From Pseudomonas silvicola (GTDB lineage: Bacteria > Pseudomonadota > Gammaproteobacteria > Pseudomonadales > Pseudomonadaceae), in the NCBI RefSeq assembly GCF_026651855.1, contig NZ_CP093280.1, forward strand, positions 5,310,001-5,374,000: a stretch of DNA of 64,000 nucleotides. Direction: 5' to 3'. This document shows positions 19,394 to 28,386 of this stretch, in pieces (within the stretch, counting starts at the first letter, position 1; the number at the start of each line of letters is the position of its first letter). A model generated the notes under the pieces. That model saw only the letters and a list, made by a program, of their open reading frames with translations, did no database searches and had not been told where the DNA came from. A program made the translations under genes and the position numbers.

Positions 19394-19896
19394 CGGTAAA
19401 CCATCTCTTTGGTGCTGTCCAGGCCATTGATGATCACCAGGCAGGGTGCTGGCCCCTGCGCACCTTCGGCTGGGGTGTAGAGGCCCGCCAGGTGGGCACC
19501 GCCGTAGGGTATTTCCACGCGCTGCAGTGGCTCACGGGACAACCGCGCGCCTTCGGCGAAGGTGCTCAGGAACTTGGCGTAAAGCGCCTTGCGCGGCGCA
19601 TAGCCGTGGGCCTGCATGCGCTCCGCGGTGATGAAATACACCGCCGCCCGGTTGAGCTTGTCACCGGCGCTCAACAGCCGGCCGGCGGCCCTGTCCTCTT
19701 CAGCCAGGGCCACCAGGTTATCGCCACCGGCCTCCCAGGCCGCGAGGAAAGCCTGGGTACCTTCGTCATCACCGCGCCTGGCGATGTCCACCAGTGGCCG
19801 GCACATGGCCTCGATCTCGCCGATCTTGCCGCCCATCTCGATGGCCGCCGCCACCGCCAGGCTCCACACGTAGTTGCTTTCGAAATACTGGAACAT
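19393..19896 (-). pseudogene. Alpha/beta hydrolase, truncated by the BIME array
   Basis: The first 168 codons encode the start of an alpha/beta hydrolase with a long helical N-terminal part (MFQYFESNYVWSLAVAAAIEMGGKI) and the first strands (ITPAEG-type APCLVIINGLDSTKEMVYR). The similarity stops exactly where the REP array begins; the GxSxG nucleophile and the rest of the catalytic domain are missing. The frame runs on through the array for 893 codons in total, ending at 17215. Relatives include C-C bond hydrolases such as the 2,6-dihydroxypseudooxynicotine hydrolase type, which suit a ring-cleavage pathway; this assignment is tentative. The start is preceded by AAGGACAACAACCG, a near CA motif. 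It is the last gene of the minus-strand catabolic operon. Confidence 0.8.
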
Positions 19897-19917
19897 CGGT
19901 TGTTGTCCTTGTGCTGG

Positions 19918-20892
19918 TCAGCGGCGCATGGCCGGTTCTTCGCCCTGGTAGAAGGTCACGTCCCAGGGAATCTCGTCCTGCATGAACGCCGGCGGGTTGC
20001 CCATCCATTGCGCGGTGCCGAAGCGGAACTCCCACTCGCGGGGCACCCAGTTGTCGTCCAGGTAATCGGTGTCGGCACCGTATTCGGCCTCGCCGCCCGT
20101 GGGTGAATCGAAGTAGCAGAAGATCGCCGAGGCGATGCGGTGCCGGCCGGTACCCAGGAAGCCGTGCTGCCAACCGCGACGGGTCATGTGGTTGGAGCCG
20201 ACCATGACCTCGTCGAAGTCCTCGACACCAAAGCAGGTGTGGTGGAAGCGCGGTACGCCTCCGGCGCCTGGGGCCTTGTTGTTAAGCAGGAAGGTGTTGT
20301 GGTGCTCGTTGGCGCCATCCGCGCGCAGGTAGGTACCCACACCCTTCTGGTGGTCGGAAAGACGGAAGTTGAGGCGGTCGCGGAAGAAGGCAAAGCTAGC
20401 CCAGTAATCATCCACGGCGAACACCACGTGGTTGATGGTCTTGGGCCGCGCCCGCGTGCGCCACTTGCGGTGCTGGTTGAGGCGGTTGACGTTGCCGGCG
20501 GCATTGATCGGGTCCGGGGCGTAGGTCACCTTCTTGCGGCTGAACACCCGCAGGCCCAGGGCCTGGCCACAATCGCTGAGAAAGTGCCAAGCGCCGTCGT
20601 CGCCCAGACGCACGTCACGGTCACGGGCCAGGTCATCCACCAGGCGTCGCAGGTTGTCGGCGCTGTCCACGCCCCAGATGGTTTCCTTGACCCCGTAGCC
20701 TTCGTACCGCGACGCCGGAATGGAGGGGTGCTCCAGGGCACGAACGATAATGGTCGAGCCTTCATCCAGGCGGTACAGGGTTTCCTCGGCGTTGGCGCTC
20801 AGGCGCACCAGGCCGAAATCGTCGAAAAAGTGCGAGGCCCGGGCCAGGTCCTCGACGCCGTACAGCAGAGTATCGATGCCGATGATGGCCAT
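19918..20892 (-). CDS. VOC-fold ring-cleavage dioxygenase-like protein
   Basis: This 324-aa protein has two vicinal-oxygen-chelate halves, the size and layout of type I extradiol dioxygenases. The halves start MAIIGIDTLLYGVEDLARASHFFDDFGL and TINHVVFAVDDYWASFAFFRDRLNFRL. A later block, VPRFHHTCFGVEDFDEVMVG, carries histidines suited to metal binding, and CYFDSPTGGEAEYGAD carries a glutamate. The likely role is opening an aromatic or enediol ring, with the next gene, the now-truncated hydrolase, acting on the product. GAGG precedes ATG 20892. A 10-codon ORF lies directly upstream and ends 1 bp before the start. The substrate is unknown. Confidence 0.75.
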   Translation of the reverse strand: MAIIGIDTLLYGVEDLARASHFFDDFGLVRLSANAEETLYRLDEGSTIIVRALEHPSIPASRYEGYGVKETIWGVDSADNLRRLVDDLARDRDVRLGDDGAWHFLSDCGQALGLRVFSRKKVTYAPDPINAAGNVNRLNQHRKWRTRARPKTINHVVFAVDDYWASFAFFRDRLNFRLSDHQKGVGTYLRADGANEHHNTFLLNNKAPGAGGVPRFHHTCFGVEDFDEVMVGSNHMTRRGWQHGFLGTGRHRIASAIFCYFDSPTGGEAEYGADTDYLDDNWVPREWEFRFGTAQWMGNPPAFMQDEIPWDVTFYQGEEPAMRR

Positions 20893-20893
20893 G

Positions 20894-20926
20894 TCAGGCC
20901 TCCTCGAAATTCAGGTAGCGATGCAT
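20894..20926 (-). other. Possible 10-residue leader ORF ahead of the VOC dioxygenase
   Basis: ATG 20926 opens MHRYLNFEEA and stops one base before the dioxygenase ATG. It is preceded by AAGGACAACAACA, nearly the same start context as the hydrolase gene (AAGGACAACAACCG-ATG). It could be a coupling leader under CA-motif control or the remnant of a deleted gene's start. Translation is not shown by sequence alone. Confidence 0.3.
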
Positions 20927-20933
20927 TGTTGTT
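20926..20933 (-). promoter_or_regulatory. CA motif ahead of the VOC dioxygenase leader
   Basis: AACAACAA on the minus strand, perfect AAnAAnAA, abuts the ATG of the 10-codon leader ORF and lies 33 nt from the dioxygenase start. An Hfq/Crc target is inferred. Confidence 0.55.
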
Positions 20934-21152
20934 GTCCTTGTTGAACGCGGTTGCCAAGCCAGCGTACGAAGCCGCGGGCGTGGGCACCAATTGTTTGTCG
21001 GCATGGGATGTATCCATGCCGTGGATGACCGCGGGCGCCGCGCACCAGCACCACAAATACCCTGGCCGCGTCGATGGCACACGGTGTGGCGGGTACTTCG
21101 CCGTGGCTGATCGCCGCAGCTCCTTTGCAGGGTTGAGCAGCACTGCGCCCGG

Positions 21153-22595
21153 TCAGTGGTGGCTGTTGAGGCCAAGCAGTTCGTCGAACTGGATATGAAA
21201 CAGCAGCCCGGCGGCGTAACCGTCCCGCGGGCTGATACCGGTGTAGGGGTTGAGCCAGGTACTGGCGCCCCAGGTGCGCAACAGGAAAGGGCTGACCACG
21301 ATGCTGTCGGTCAGCACGAAGTTGGCGTCCACGGAGAGGCCGTATTCGTTGCGGCCAGGGCGGTAGTCACCACCCCCGGACGCAGCGTGCGCCTCTTCCA
21401 GGAAGCGCTGTTCACGCTCGGTCAATTGCGCCCAGTTGAGGTTCACCGAATAGCTGTCGAACGGCCGACTGCGAAACGGCGCCGACAGGATCAAGCCGGC
21501 GTTGCCCTGGGTGCCGACGCCATTGGCGGTGTCCTGATCCACGGTGTGAGTGAGACTGGCGTAAGCGGCCAGCGCCGTGGGGTTGAGGTCGCTGCCCTTG
21601 CCGCCGTCCCGGCGCCAGAAGGTCTTCTTCGCGCCCACATAGAAACCGCTGACCCCCTTGCTGGTGCGGGCAGCGGCGCTGCTGTCGCGGACCTTCGAGG
21701 TGCCGGTCACGGTGTAGTACGGGTCGGTCTGTTCGCCGTTGTTGTGAAAGCCCAACAGCTCATAGGTCTGCGGGTAGGCCTCCATGTGGTAGTCAGTGCG
21801 GTAGGCCAGGTTGGCCAGGTACAGGGTGCTCAGGGTGCCGCCGCTGTCGCCCGTGGTGCGCTCCCAGCCGTTGGTGAACGGGTAGGCATTGTTGCTGCGC
21901 CAGGCGCCTGCCTGGGCACGCAGGGCTGGGGTCAGGTCGTAACCGATGCGCGCGCCCCAGTTGGCGTAAGGCGGCGGGTTGATGCCCGCGGTGTCCTGGA
22001 GGATGGCGTTGACGCAGCCCAGCGGCACATTGCACAGCGGCAGGGCGAAATAGTTGCCAGCGTTGCTCTTGCCCACTTCGATGGCCAGCGTGTCGTCCAG
22101 CAGCTTCTGTTCATAGGTGAACAGGCTCAGGTGGCTGACCCGCGGGATGTACGGCCCCGGCTTGCCGGCGATGACATCGCCCACCTGGCTGCCGTAGGCC
22201 AGGTTGCTGGTCCAGGGTACGTACAACTGCTCGAAGTGAAGCGTACCGCCAGGGATGCCCACCAGCTTGTCCAGGTCGAAGTCACCGCCCAGGGCAAATA
22301 GGGTCAGTGCCTCGTGGTTGCCGGTGCTCAGGCCCGCGCTGGGGTTGCGCAGGTAGATCTCGGTCATGGACAAGTGCGGGCTGATGCCCTGTTCGTTGAG
22401 CCACCGGCCCTGCTCGGCCAACAGCTTGTCGCTGGCCGCCGGCGCGCTGGGCTCGACATTGAGCACCCGTGGGCCGATCTTCTGGTTGGGGTATTCAATG
22501 GCCATGGTGTCGGCCACCGGGCCTTGTTCATCGGCCATCACCGGGCCTGCCAGGGTGATCATCAGGGCACAGCCAACCGCCGCTCGCTGGGTCAT
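21153..22595 (-). CDS. OprB-family carbohydrate-type outer-membrane porin
   Basis: This is a 480-aa outer-membrane porin of the OprB (carbohydrate-selective) type. From ATG 22595 there is a signal peptide (MTQRAAVGCALMITLAGPVMA) and then WLNEQGISPHLSMTEIYLRNPSAGLSTGN, GGDFDLDKLVGIPGGTLHF and repeated amphipathic strands; FHIQFDELLGLNSHH ends the barrel. Porins of this family let sugars and related small molecules enter. Placed next to an MFS importer in a catabolic operon, it probably admits the pathway's substrate, possibly a glycoside or polar aromatic. An AACAACAA motif precedes the ribosome-binding site. The upstream extension to 22655 is not family-like. Confidence 0.8.
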   Translation of the reverse strand: MTQRAAVGCALMITLAGPVMADEQGPVADTMAIEYPNQKIGPRVLNVEPSAPAASDKLLAEQGRWLNEQGISPHLSMTEIYLRNPSAGLSTGNHEALTLFALGGDFDLDKLVGIPGGTLHFEQLYVPWTSNLAYGSQVGDVIAGKPGPYIPRVSHLSLFTYEQKLLDDTLAIEVGKSNAGNYFALPLCNVPLGCVNAILQDTAGINPPPYANWGARIGYDLTPALRAQAGAWRSNNAYPFTNGWERTTGDSGGTLSTLYLANLAYRTDYHMEAYPQTYELLGFHNNGEQTDPYYTVTGTSKVRDSSAAARTSKGVSGFYVGAKKTFWRRDGGKGSDLNPTALAAYASLTHTVDQDTANGVGTQGNAGLILSAPFRSRPFDSYSVNLNWAQLTEREQRFLEEAHAASGGGDYRPGRNEYGLSVDANFVLTDSIVVSPFLLRTWGASTWLNPYTGISPRDGYAAGLLFHIQFDELLGLNSHH

Positions 22596-22609
22596 GTTCG
22601 GTCTCTTTA

Positions 22610-22617
22610 TTGTTGTT
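22610..22617 (-). promoter_or_regulatory. CA motif ahead of the porin gene
   Basis: AACAACAA on the minus strand, within CAAAACAACAATAAAGAG, 14 nt upstream of ATG 22595. Perfect AAnAAnAA match; translational control by Hfq/Crc is inferred. Confidence 0.6.
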
Positions 22618-22680
22618 TTGAGGATGAGGCTGTCCGCCCCGGCGCGTGGGCGCACCGGGGTGTGTCAGGGGGTCAGGGGG

Positions 22681-23919
22681 TCAGGCGTCTTCCAGGTTCA
22701 CCGCCGCCAGGCTCAGGTCGCGGGTCTTGGCGCGCTTGAACAGGCTCGCGCCCAGGGCCGCGATCACCACCAGCACGCACAGGCCACCGGCCCAGCTCAC
22801 GGTGGTGGCCAGGCTGCCGCTGGTCTTGGTCACCGCCACCACCAGCAAGGGGCTGAAGAACATGCCCAGGCAGTAACTGCCGTACCACATGCCGGTGCCC
22901 AGGCCGCGGCGCTGCCAGGGCAGCTCGCGCATGTTCCAGATGGCCAGGGTGGGCAGCATCAGGCCGCACCCCAGGCCGTTGATCAAGGCCACGCCCATGA
23001 TGCCCTGCCAGCTGTGCATGGCTGGGATGACGAGGAAGCTGGCGGCGATCAGGCCGAACGCCAACGCCAGGCAATGTGGGGTGCGCAGCCCGAGGCGCGC
23101 GAGCATGTGGACACTCAGGGTACCGATGACGATCATCACGCTGCACGCCGACGCCACCAGGCCAGCGGTCTGCGGCGAGTGCTCGCCGATGTCGCCCAGC
23201 AGGTAGGCCATCTGGATCTGCAGGATCATGAACATCACCGCGCCGATAAAGGTGACCAGGCAGATGCCGGCCAGCAACAGCGGACGAAAGCGCAGCAGTG
23301 CATTGGTGCCCTCTTCATCGGCCGCCATGCTCGCGGCCTGCGGTTCCCACAGCAGCGCTTTGCTGACCAGTGCCAGCAGCAGCGGCACGGCATAGACCAC
23401 GTAAGGCGCACGCCAGCCGATCTCGCCCAGGGCGCCGCCGACCATGAAGAACACAATGGCCGACGCCGAGGCGAAGGTGGTCTGCAGCGCCAGGTATTTC
23501 TGCCGTTGCGCGCCACTGTAGTAATCACCGATGAGCAGGGTACTGACCGTCACCACCACCGACTCCACGCACCCCAGCGCCACGCGGCTGACGATGATGG
23601 CGTACAGCGAGTCGAGGAACATGGGCATCAGGCCGAAGATGCCGTAGCCGACGATGGACGCCACCAACAGTCGCTTGCGCCCATGGCGGTCGGCGAGAAT
23701 GCCCACCACCGGGCTGAGCAAGGCCACCAGCAGCCCCGGAACGGTCAGGGCCACGGGAATGAGGAACTCGACGTTGGGGACCGCGGCGAAGTGCGCCTGC
23801 ATCTGCGGCAGGCTGGGCGCCACCACGATCGCCGCCATGGGCGACAGGCAGTTGATCAACAGCAGCAGGTAGGTGGCGAACGTTGCCTTGGACTGGGTGA
23901 TGCGAGTGGGAGCGTTCAT
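22681..23919 (-). CDS. MFS transporter
   Basis: This 412-aa major facilitator has about 12 predicted membrane helices and the motif A sequence GILADRHGRKRLLVAS after helix 2. It starts MNAPTRITQSKATFATYLLLLINCLSPMAAIVVAP. The most likely role is uptake of the pathway's substrate, given its position between the porin and the enzymes. A CCGGAGAGGCC ribosome-binding region precedes ATG 23919, with an AACAATAA CA motif overlapping the stop of the upstream gene. The substrate cannot be assigned. Confidence 0.85.
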   Translation of the reverse strand: MNAPTRITQSKATFATYLLLLINCLSPMAAIVVAPSLPQMQAHFAAVPNVEFLIPVALTVPGLLVALLSPVVGILADRHGRKRLLVASIVGYGIFGLMPMFLDSLYAIIVSRVALGCVESVVVTVSTLLIGDYYSGAQRQKYLALQTTFASASAIVFFMVGGALGEIGWRAPYVVYAVPLLLALVSKALLWEPQAASMAADEEGTNALLRFRPLLLAGICLVTFIGAVMFMILQIQMAYLLGDIGEHSPQTAGLVASACSVMIVIGTLSVHMLARLGLRTPHCLALAFGLIAASFLVIPAMHSWQGIMGVALINGLGCGLMLPTLAIWNMRELPWQRRGLGTGMWYGSYCLGMFFSPLLVVAVTKTSGSLATTVSWAGGLCVLVVIAALGASLFKRAKTRDLSLAAVNLEDA

Positions 23920-23931
23920 GGCCTCTCCGGA

Positions 23932-23939
23932 TTATTGTT
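23932..23939 (-). promoter_or_regulatory. CA motif ahead of the MFS gene
   Basis: AACAATAA on the minus strand matches AAnAAnAA. It lies 12 nt before ATG 23919 and overlaps the stop codon of the epimerase gene. Hfq/Crc binding is inferred. Confidence 0.5.
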
Positions 23940-24900
23940 ATAAAGGTAAAACGTCAATCGTCCGTGGCAGTGTGTTGGCGATCAGCGCTTCCAGGCTGCC
24001 ATCATGGCGCAAACCCAACGCTTCGGCGGCTTCGGCGCGCAGTGGCGGGTAGCGGCCGAAGTTGGCTTCAAGGTGCGCGTCAGGCGCGTAGCTGACCTGG
24101 GCCCGACGGCTCTCGCCAAAACGCGCGCACAGGCCATCGATCAATTGCGCCATGCTCAGGTGCAGCACCGGCAAGGCGAACACCCGCCGTGGCCGCAGGG
24201 CTTCGGCCGGCAGCCGGGCGGCATGCAGAAGGTTGTCCACGCACCGCGCCGCCGACATCCACCAGGCCTGCGCCGCTGGCGACACCGGGCACACGAATGG
24301 CTCGCCCGCCTTGAGTTTCCAGAACATCTCGCTCATGAACGCCGACAGCAGACCCGACGGCTGCGGTGGCCGGGCGACGATACCCGGCAAGCGCAGGCTG
24401 ATGCCGTCCACCCAGCCACGGCGGCTGAAGTCTTCGACCAGCAGTTCGCCCATGATCTTCTGGGTGGCATAGCTCAGTTGCGGGCGCAGCGGCGTGTGGT
24501 CGTCAACCGGCTGCAGCAGGGGCGAACCGTACACGGCGATGGTGCTGGCGAACACCACCCGCGCCGGCCGCGCCTGGCCCTTGAGGCCTTCGAGCAGGGC
24601 CAGGGTGGCATCCAGGTTCACCCGCCTGCCCAGGCCATAGTCACGCTCGGCCAGCCCGCCAGGCACGCTGGCCAGGTGGAAGGCGATGTCGACCGGCGTT
24701 TCCAGCGCGTCGGCCAACAGGCGGGGGTCGTCCAGGCTGCCAGCCAGGGCGCGCACCCGGGGGTCGTGGCACGGAGTGTCGAAACCGAGGTCCAGGAGGG
24801 TCAACCGGGTCCAGCCCGGCAGGGCCTCGGGGCTGCCCAGCAGCCGCTGCACCAGGGTCGCGCCGACAAAGCCGTTGGCGCCGGTGATGAGGATATGCAT
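23938..24900 (-). CDS. NAD-dependent epimerase/dehydratase, D-erythronate dehydrogenase-like
   Basis: This 320-aa extended SDR starts MHILITGANGFVGATLVQRLL, with the GxxGxxG nucleotide motif (TGANGFVG) at residues 6-13. VVFASTIAVYG and YATQKIMGELL give the catalytic Ser/Thr and YxxxK. The overall pattern resembles DenD, the NAD-dependent D-erythronate dehydrogenase, so oxidation of a sugar-acid-like substrate is plausible. Start ATG 24900 lies 1 bp after the FAH gene stop, so the genes are tightly linked in one operon. The longer frame to 24957 reads into the upstream gene and is not needed. Confidence 0.78.
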   Translation of the reverse strand: MHILITGANGFVGATLVQRLLGSPEALPGWTRLTLLDLGFDTPCHDPRVRALAGSLDDPRLLADALETPVDIAFHLASVPGGLAERDYGLGRRVNLDATLALLEGLKGQARPARVVFASTIAVYGSPLLQPVDDHTPLRPQLSYATQKIMGELLVEDFSRRGWVDGISLRLPGIVARPPQPSGLLSAFMSEMFWKLKAGEPFVCPVSPAAQAWWMSAARCVDNLLHAARLPAEALRPRRVFALPVLHLSMAQLIDGLCARFGESRRAQVSYAPDAHLEANFGRYPPLRAEAAEALGLRHDGSLEALIANTLPRTIDVLPL

Positions 24901-24901
24901 G

Positions 24902-25885
24902 TCAGGCCTCCGCCGCCACGAATCGATGGTCGATGGCGCCGAACACGCTGACACCATCCAGGCCGAAGATCTCGAAGCGCAGGCGGTCGCCGAACTTGAG
25001 GAATGGCGTGCTGGCGGCGCCCTGCTCGATGGTTTCCACCGCCCGGCGCTCGGCCAGGCACGCGGAGCCCGTTACCTTGTACTCGCGGTTGGAGAAGGTC
25101 CCCGACCCCAGGACAGTGCCAGCGCCCAGCTTGCGGGTACGGGCCAGGTGCATCACCAGTTCCGGAAAGCTGAAGTCCATCTCGCTGCCATTGGGTTCGC
25201 CGAAGCGCTCGCCGTTGCACTGCACGTGCAGGGGCAGCTTGACCCGTCCTTCGTGCCAGGCCCCGCCCAGTTCGTCCGGGGTTACCGCCACCGGAGCAAA
25301 CACCGTGCTGGGCTTGGCCCGCAGCGGGCCGAAGCCGATGCTCACTTCCTTGAACAGGTGAGCGCGCAGGCTGACGTCGTTGAGCAACATCAGCAACTTG
25401 ATGTGCCCGGCCGCGGCGGCAGGCTGCACGCCCATGGGCACGTCATCGAGCACCACGGCCACCTCCCCTTCGAAATCGATCTGATGCGCTTCACCGGGCA
25501 CCGGGTAGTCGTCATGGGCCCCCATGAAGTCGTCGCCGGCGCCCTGGTAGATGATAGGCACGCCAGGGTCTTTCCTGATGTCCAGATTGTACGCGCGCTC
25601 CATCAGCATTCCGTGGTTGAGAAACGCCGAGGCGTCGGCCCACTGATAGGCCCGCGGCAGGGGCGCCATGGCCTCGCGTGGTTCGAAATCGAACGCCTGA
25701 CCCGCATCCCCGCGGTTCAGCGCCACCGACAGTTGCTGCAACAAGGGCTCGCACCGCGCCCAGTCTTCGATCGCCGCCTGCAGGGTGGCGGCGATGCCAG
25801 CGGCGAGCACGGCACGACGCAGGTCGCGGGACACGACCACCAGGCGGCCGTCACGGCTGCCGTCTTTGAGGGTTGCCAGTTTCAT
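24902..25885 (-). CDS. Fumarylacetoacetate hydrolase family protein
   Basis: This 327-aa FAH-family protein is of the type that hydrolyses or hydrates acylpyruvate-like products of ring cleavage. It starts MKLATLKDGSRDGRLVVVSRD. Metal-binding and catalytic blocks are visible: DFEGEVAVVLDD, GHIKLLMLLNDVSLR and LGSGTFSNREYK. Length fits fumarylacetoacetase-like hydrolases rather than short hydratases. It overlaps the small VOC gene by 4 bp (ATGA), so translation is coupled. In this operon it probably takes the product of the oxygenases towards central metabolism. The exact substrate is unknown. Confidence 0.85.
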   Translation of the reverse strand: MKLATLKDGSRDGRLVVVSRDLRRAVLAAGIAATLQAAIEDWARCEPLLQQLSVALNRGDAGQAFDFEPREAMAPLPRAYQWADASAFLNHGMLMERAYNLDIRKDPGVPIIYQGAGDDFMGAHDDYPVPGEAHQIDFEGEVAVVLDDVPMGVQPAAAAGHIKLLMLLNDVSLRAHLFKEVSIGFGPLRAKPSTVFAPVAVTPDELGGAWHEGRVKLPLHVQCNGERFGEPNGSEMDFSFPELVMHLARTRKLGAGTVLGSGTFSNREYKVTGSACLAERRAVETIEQGAASTPFLKFGDRLRFEIFGLDGVSVFGAIDHRFVAAEA

Positions 25886-26313
25886 GGGTGTACTCCTTGT
25901 TCCGGCCACAGGGCAGGAAATTGAATGAGTTCCAGCAGGTTGCCGCTGTTGTCGCGCAAAAAGCCCATGGGCGTGCCACCGATGACATTCTCGAAGACAA
26001 TATCGGCGCCCTTGCCGCGCAATTCGGCAAACGCCGCCAAGGCGTCCTGCACCGCGAAGCACAGATGCTTGTGGCCGTGGGTGCGCAGGTCCAGGTGGGG
26101 CTCGCGGCGCTCGGGCGGCAGTGGGTTGGCCTGCTCCAGCTGGAACAGTTCGATGCGGTAGTCGCCACAGCGGATAAACGCGATGTGCGCCGGGATCTGC
26201 TCGATAAAGGCACGGCTTTCCACTTCGAACCCGAGCATCAGCCGGTACCAGTCGATCGACTCGTCCAGGTTCGGCACGCTGATACCGCCATGGTGGGGTT
26301 TGATCGCGAACAT
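25882..26313 (-). CDS. Small VOC-family (glyoxalase-fold) protein
   Basis: This single-domain VOC protein of 143 aa begins MFAIKPHHGGISVPNLDESIDWYRLMLGFEVE. Candidate metal ligands are His9 in the first strand, the Glu in YRIELFQLEQ, a histidine in HLCFAVQD and the Glu in GNLLELIQFP. That is the pattern of lactoylglutathione lyases, epimerases and isomerases. It may isomerise a pathway intermediate before the FAH-family hydrolase, whose gene it overlaps. It lies 11 bp after the SDR gene. Function is inferred from fold and neighbours only. Confidence 0.75.
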   Translation of the reverse strand: MFAIKPHHGGISVPNLDESIDWYRLMLGFEVESRAFIEQIPAHIAFIRCGDYRIELFQLEQANPLPPERREPHLDLRTHGHKHLCFAVQDALAAFAELRGKGADIVFENVIGGTPMGFLRDNSGNLLELIQFPALWPEQGVHP

Positions 26314-26324
26314 GGGCGCCCTCC

Positions 26325-27071
26325 TCAGCTCAGCGGCCGCCCGCCATCCACAGGGATGACGGCGCCAGTGGTAAAGGTCAGGTGCGTGGCCAGGGCCACC
26401 ACCGCGCGAGCAACTTCCGCCGCCAGCGCCAGGCGCCCCAGCGGCGTGCGCGCGGCCTGCTCGTCACGCCAGGCCTGGGCCAGGCCCTGGACGAACTCGG
26501 TGTCGGCCAGCCCCGGCGCCACCGACACCACCCGCACCTGGGGCGCCAGGGCACGGGCCAGCGACTGGGTGAGGTTGTCGACCGCTGCCTTGGACGCGCA
26601 ATAGGCGATATTGCTGCCCATGGCCGTGCGCGCGGCAATGGAGCTGATGTTCACCACCAGACCGTCGCCACTGGCCTTGAGCAGCGGCGCCAGGGCGCGC
26701 ACGCAGGCAATGGGGCCCCGCACGTTGGTGGCCAGGATGCTATCGATCAGTGCGTCGTCCAGGCTGTCGAGATCGGCGTGAGCGACAAAGCGCGTGGTAC
26801 CCGCGCAGTTCACCAGCAGATCGCAGCGGCCAAAGTGGTCCTGCACCGTGGCGGCCAGCCGCCCCAGGACGGCGCTGTCGGTGACCGGCGTGGCCACGGC
26901 CAGGTGGCCATCCCCCGGCAGTTCGGCGAGCAGCGCGTGGGCCGCGTCGGCACGGCGGTTATAGCCGACCACGACCCGCGCACCGGCTTGGGCCAAGGCA
27001 GCGCAGATCGCCCCACCCAACCCGCCCGTGGCGCCAGTGACCACGGCCACCTTGCCTTCCAGGGCCTTCAT
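26325..27071 (-). CDS. Short-chain dehydrogenase/reductase
   Basis: This classical SDR is 248 aa. It starts [22 protein letters not shown] (TGxxxGxG at residues 12-19), with NCAG near 92, catalytic Ser in NISSIAAR and YCASK for YxxxK. ATG 27071 overlaps the stop of the HisD-like gene (ATGA), so the start is well supported; the frame extended to 27158 is a read-in. It probably carries out a second alcohol oxidation or carbonyl reduction in the pathway. The substrate is unknown. Confidence 0.85.
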   Translation of the reverse strand: MKALEGKVAVVTGATGGLGGAICAALAQAGARVVVGYNRRADAAHALLAELPGDGHLAVATPVTDSAVLGRLAATVQDHFGRCDLLVNCAGTTRFVAHADLDSLDDALIDSILATNVRGPIACVRALAPLLKASGDGLVVNISSIAARTAMGSNIAYCASKAAVDNLTQSLARALAPQVRVVSVAPGLADTEFVQGLAQAWRDEQAARTPLGRLALAAEVARAVVALATHLTFTTGAVIPVDGGRPLS

Positions 27072-28354
27072 CACAAGGCCTTCTTCAGGCGGCGCACACG
27101 AATGTCGGCCTGTTCCTTGTGCCCGGAAAAATGCTCCAGGGCGCACAGGCGCGAGCACACTTCACCAATGGCCACGCTGGCCTCGTCGGTGAGCACGCGC
27201 TGGTAGGTATGGGTCTTGATGAACTTGCCCACCCACAGCCCACCGGTGTAGCGCCCGGCGCCCATGGTCGGCAAGGTATGGTTGGTGCCGATCACCTTGT
27301 CGCCATAGGAGACATTGGTGCGGTGCCCCAGGAACAGGCCACCGTAGTTCGTCATGCGCGCCAGGAACCAATCAGGGTCGCGGGTCATCACCTGCACGTG
27401 CTCGGAGCAGATGCGTTCGGACTCGGCCAGCATCTCTTCATCGCTGTCGCAGAGGATGATCTCGCCATAATCGCGCCAGGCCACACTGGCAATGGGCGCG
27501 GTGTCCAGGCGGGCCAGCACTTTCTCGAGGGCCGCCGGCAGTTCCTCGGCGATGCGCGTGCTGGTGGTCACGCAGAACGCCGGCGAAGTCGGGCCATGCT
27601 CGGCCTGGCCGAGCAGGTCGACGGCCACCAGTTCAGCGTCCACCGTGTCGTCGCAGATGACCATGGTCTCGGTGGGCCCGGCGAACAGGTCGATGCCCAC
27701 GCGGCCGTACAACTGGCGCTTGGCTTCAGCCACATAGGCGTTGCCCGGGCCGACGATCATGTCCACCGCGGCGATATGCTCGGTGCCCAGGGCCATGGCG
27801 GCCACGCCCTGCACACCGCCCATCACATAGATTTCATCGGCACCGGCCAGGGCCATGGCGGCGATGATCTCGGGCGAAGGCTTGCCATCGAACGGCGGCG
27901 CGCAGGCGATCACGCGCTTCACCCCAGCCACCTTGGCGGTCAGCACGCTCATGTGCGCCGAAGCCAGCAGCGGGTACTTGCCGCCAGGGATATAGCAGCC
28001 CACGGAGTTCACCGGAATGTTCTTGTGCCCCAGCACCACACCGGGCAGGGTCTCCACCTCCACGTCGCGCAACGACATCAGCTGGATCTGGGCGAAACGG
28101 CGAATCTGCGCCTGGGCAAACTTGATGTCCTCGATCGCCTGGGGTGACAGGCTGTCGATGCAGGCCTGAATTTCTTCCTGGCTCAGGCGCAGGCTGGCGG
28201 GGTTCCAGCGGTCGAACTGTTGCGAATACTCACGCACGGCCGCCTCGCCACGCAGCTCGATGGCCTTGATGATCTGCTCGACGGTGTCACGTACCTGGGC
28301 ATTGAGTTCGGCCTTCTGCTCGGCCGGTTTGCCTTTCTTGAGATGACGGATCAT
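27071..28354 (-). CDS. HisD-like NAD-dependent polyol dehydrogenase
   Basis: This 427-aa protein belongs to the histidinol dehydrogenase superfamily, in the branch that includes sulfopropanediol 3-dehydrogenase. Key blocks are [46 protein letters not shown] and [11 protein letters not shown]. The zinc-site region GQAEHGPTS is followed by IGTNHTLPT. Unlike true HisD it sits in a catabolic operon with no histidine genes, so it probably makes a carboxylate from an alcohol by two NAD-linked steps. Start ATG 28354 gives the family N-terminus (MIRHLKKG). It overlaps the SDR start. Confidence 0.82.
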   Translation of the reverse strand: MIRHLKKGKPAEQKAELNAQVRDTVEQIIKAIELRGEAAVREYSQQFDRWNPASLRLSQEEIQACIDSLSPQAIEDIKFAQAQIRRFAQIQLMSLRDVEVETLPGVVLGHKNIPVNSVGCYIPGGKYPLLASAHMSVLTAKVAGVKRVIACAPPFDGKPSPEIIAAMALAGADEIYVMGGVQGVAAMALGTEHIAAVDMIVGPGNAYVAEAKRQLYGRVGIDLFAGPTETMVICDDTVDAELVAVDLLGQAEHGPTSPAFCVTTSTRIAEELPAALEKVLARLDTAPIASVAWRDYGEIILCDSDEEMLAESERICSEHVQVMTRDPDWFLARMTNYGGLFLGHRTNVSYGDKVIGTNHTLPTMGAGRYTGGLWVGKFIKTHTYQRVLTDEASVAIGEVCSRLCALEHFSGHKEQADIRVRRLKKAL

Positions 28355-28386
28355 GGGTCGGTTCCTCAGTGTTCCTGGATTCTGGT

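Noticed and set aside
17343-20106. Long plus-strand open frames (up to 916 codons) through the repeat array
   Set aside because: The repeat unit is 117 bp, a multiple of three, so any frame without a stop in one unit stays open through all. The products are pure 39-residue repeats plus antisense of the hydrolase and VOC genes.
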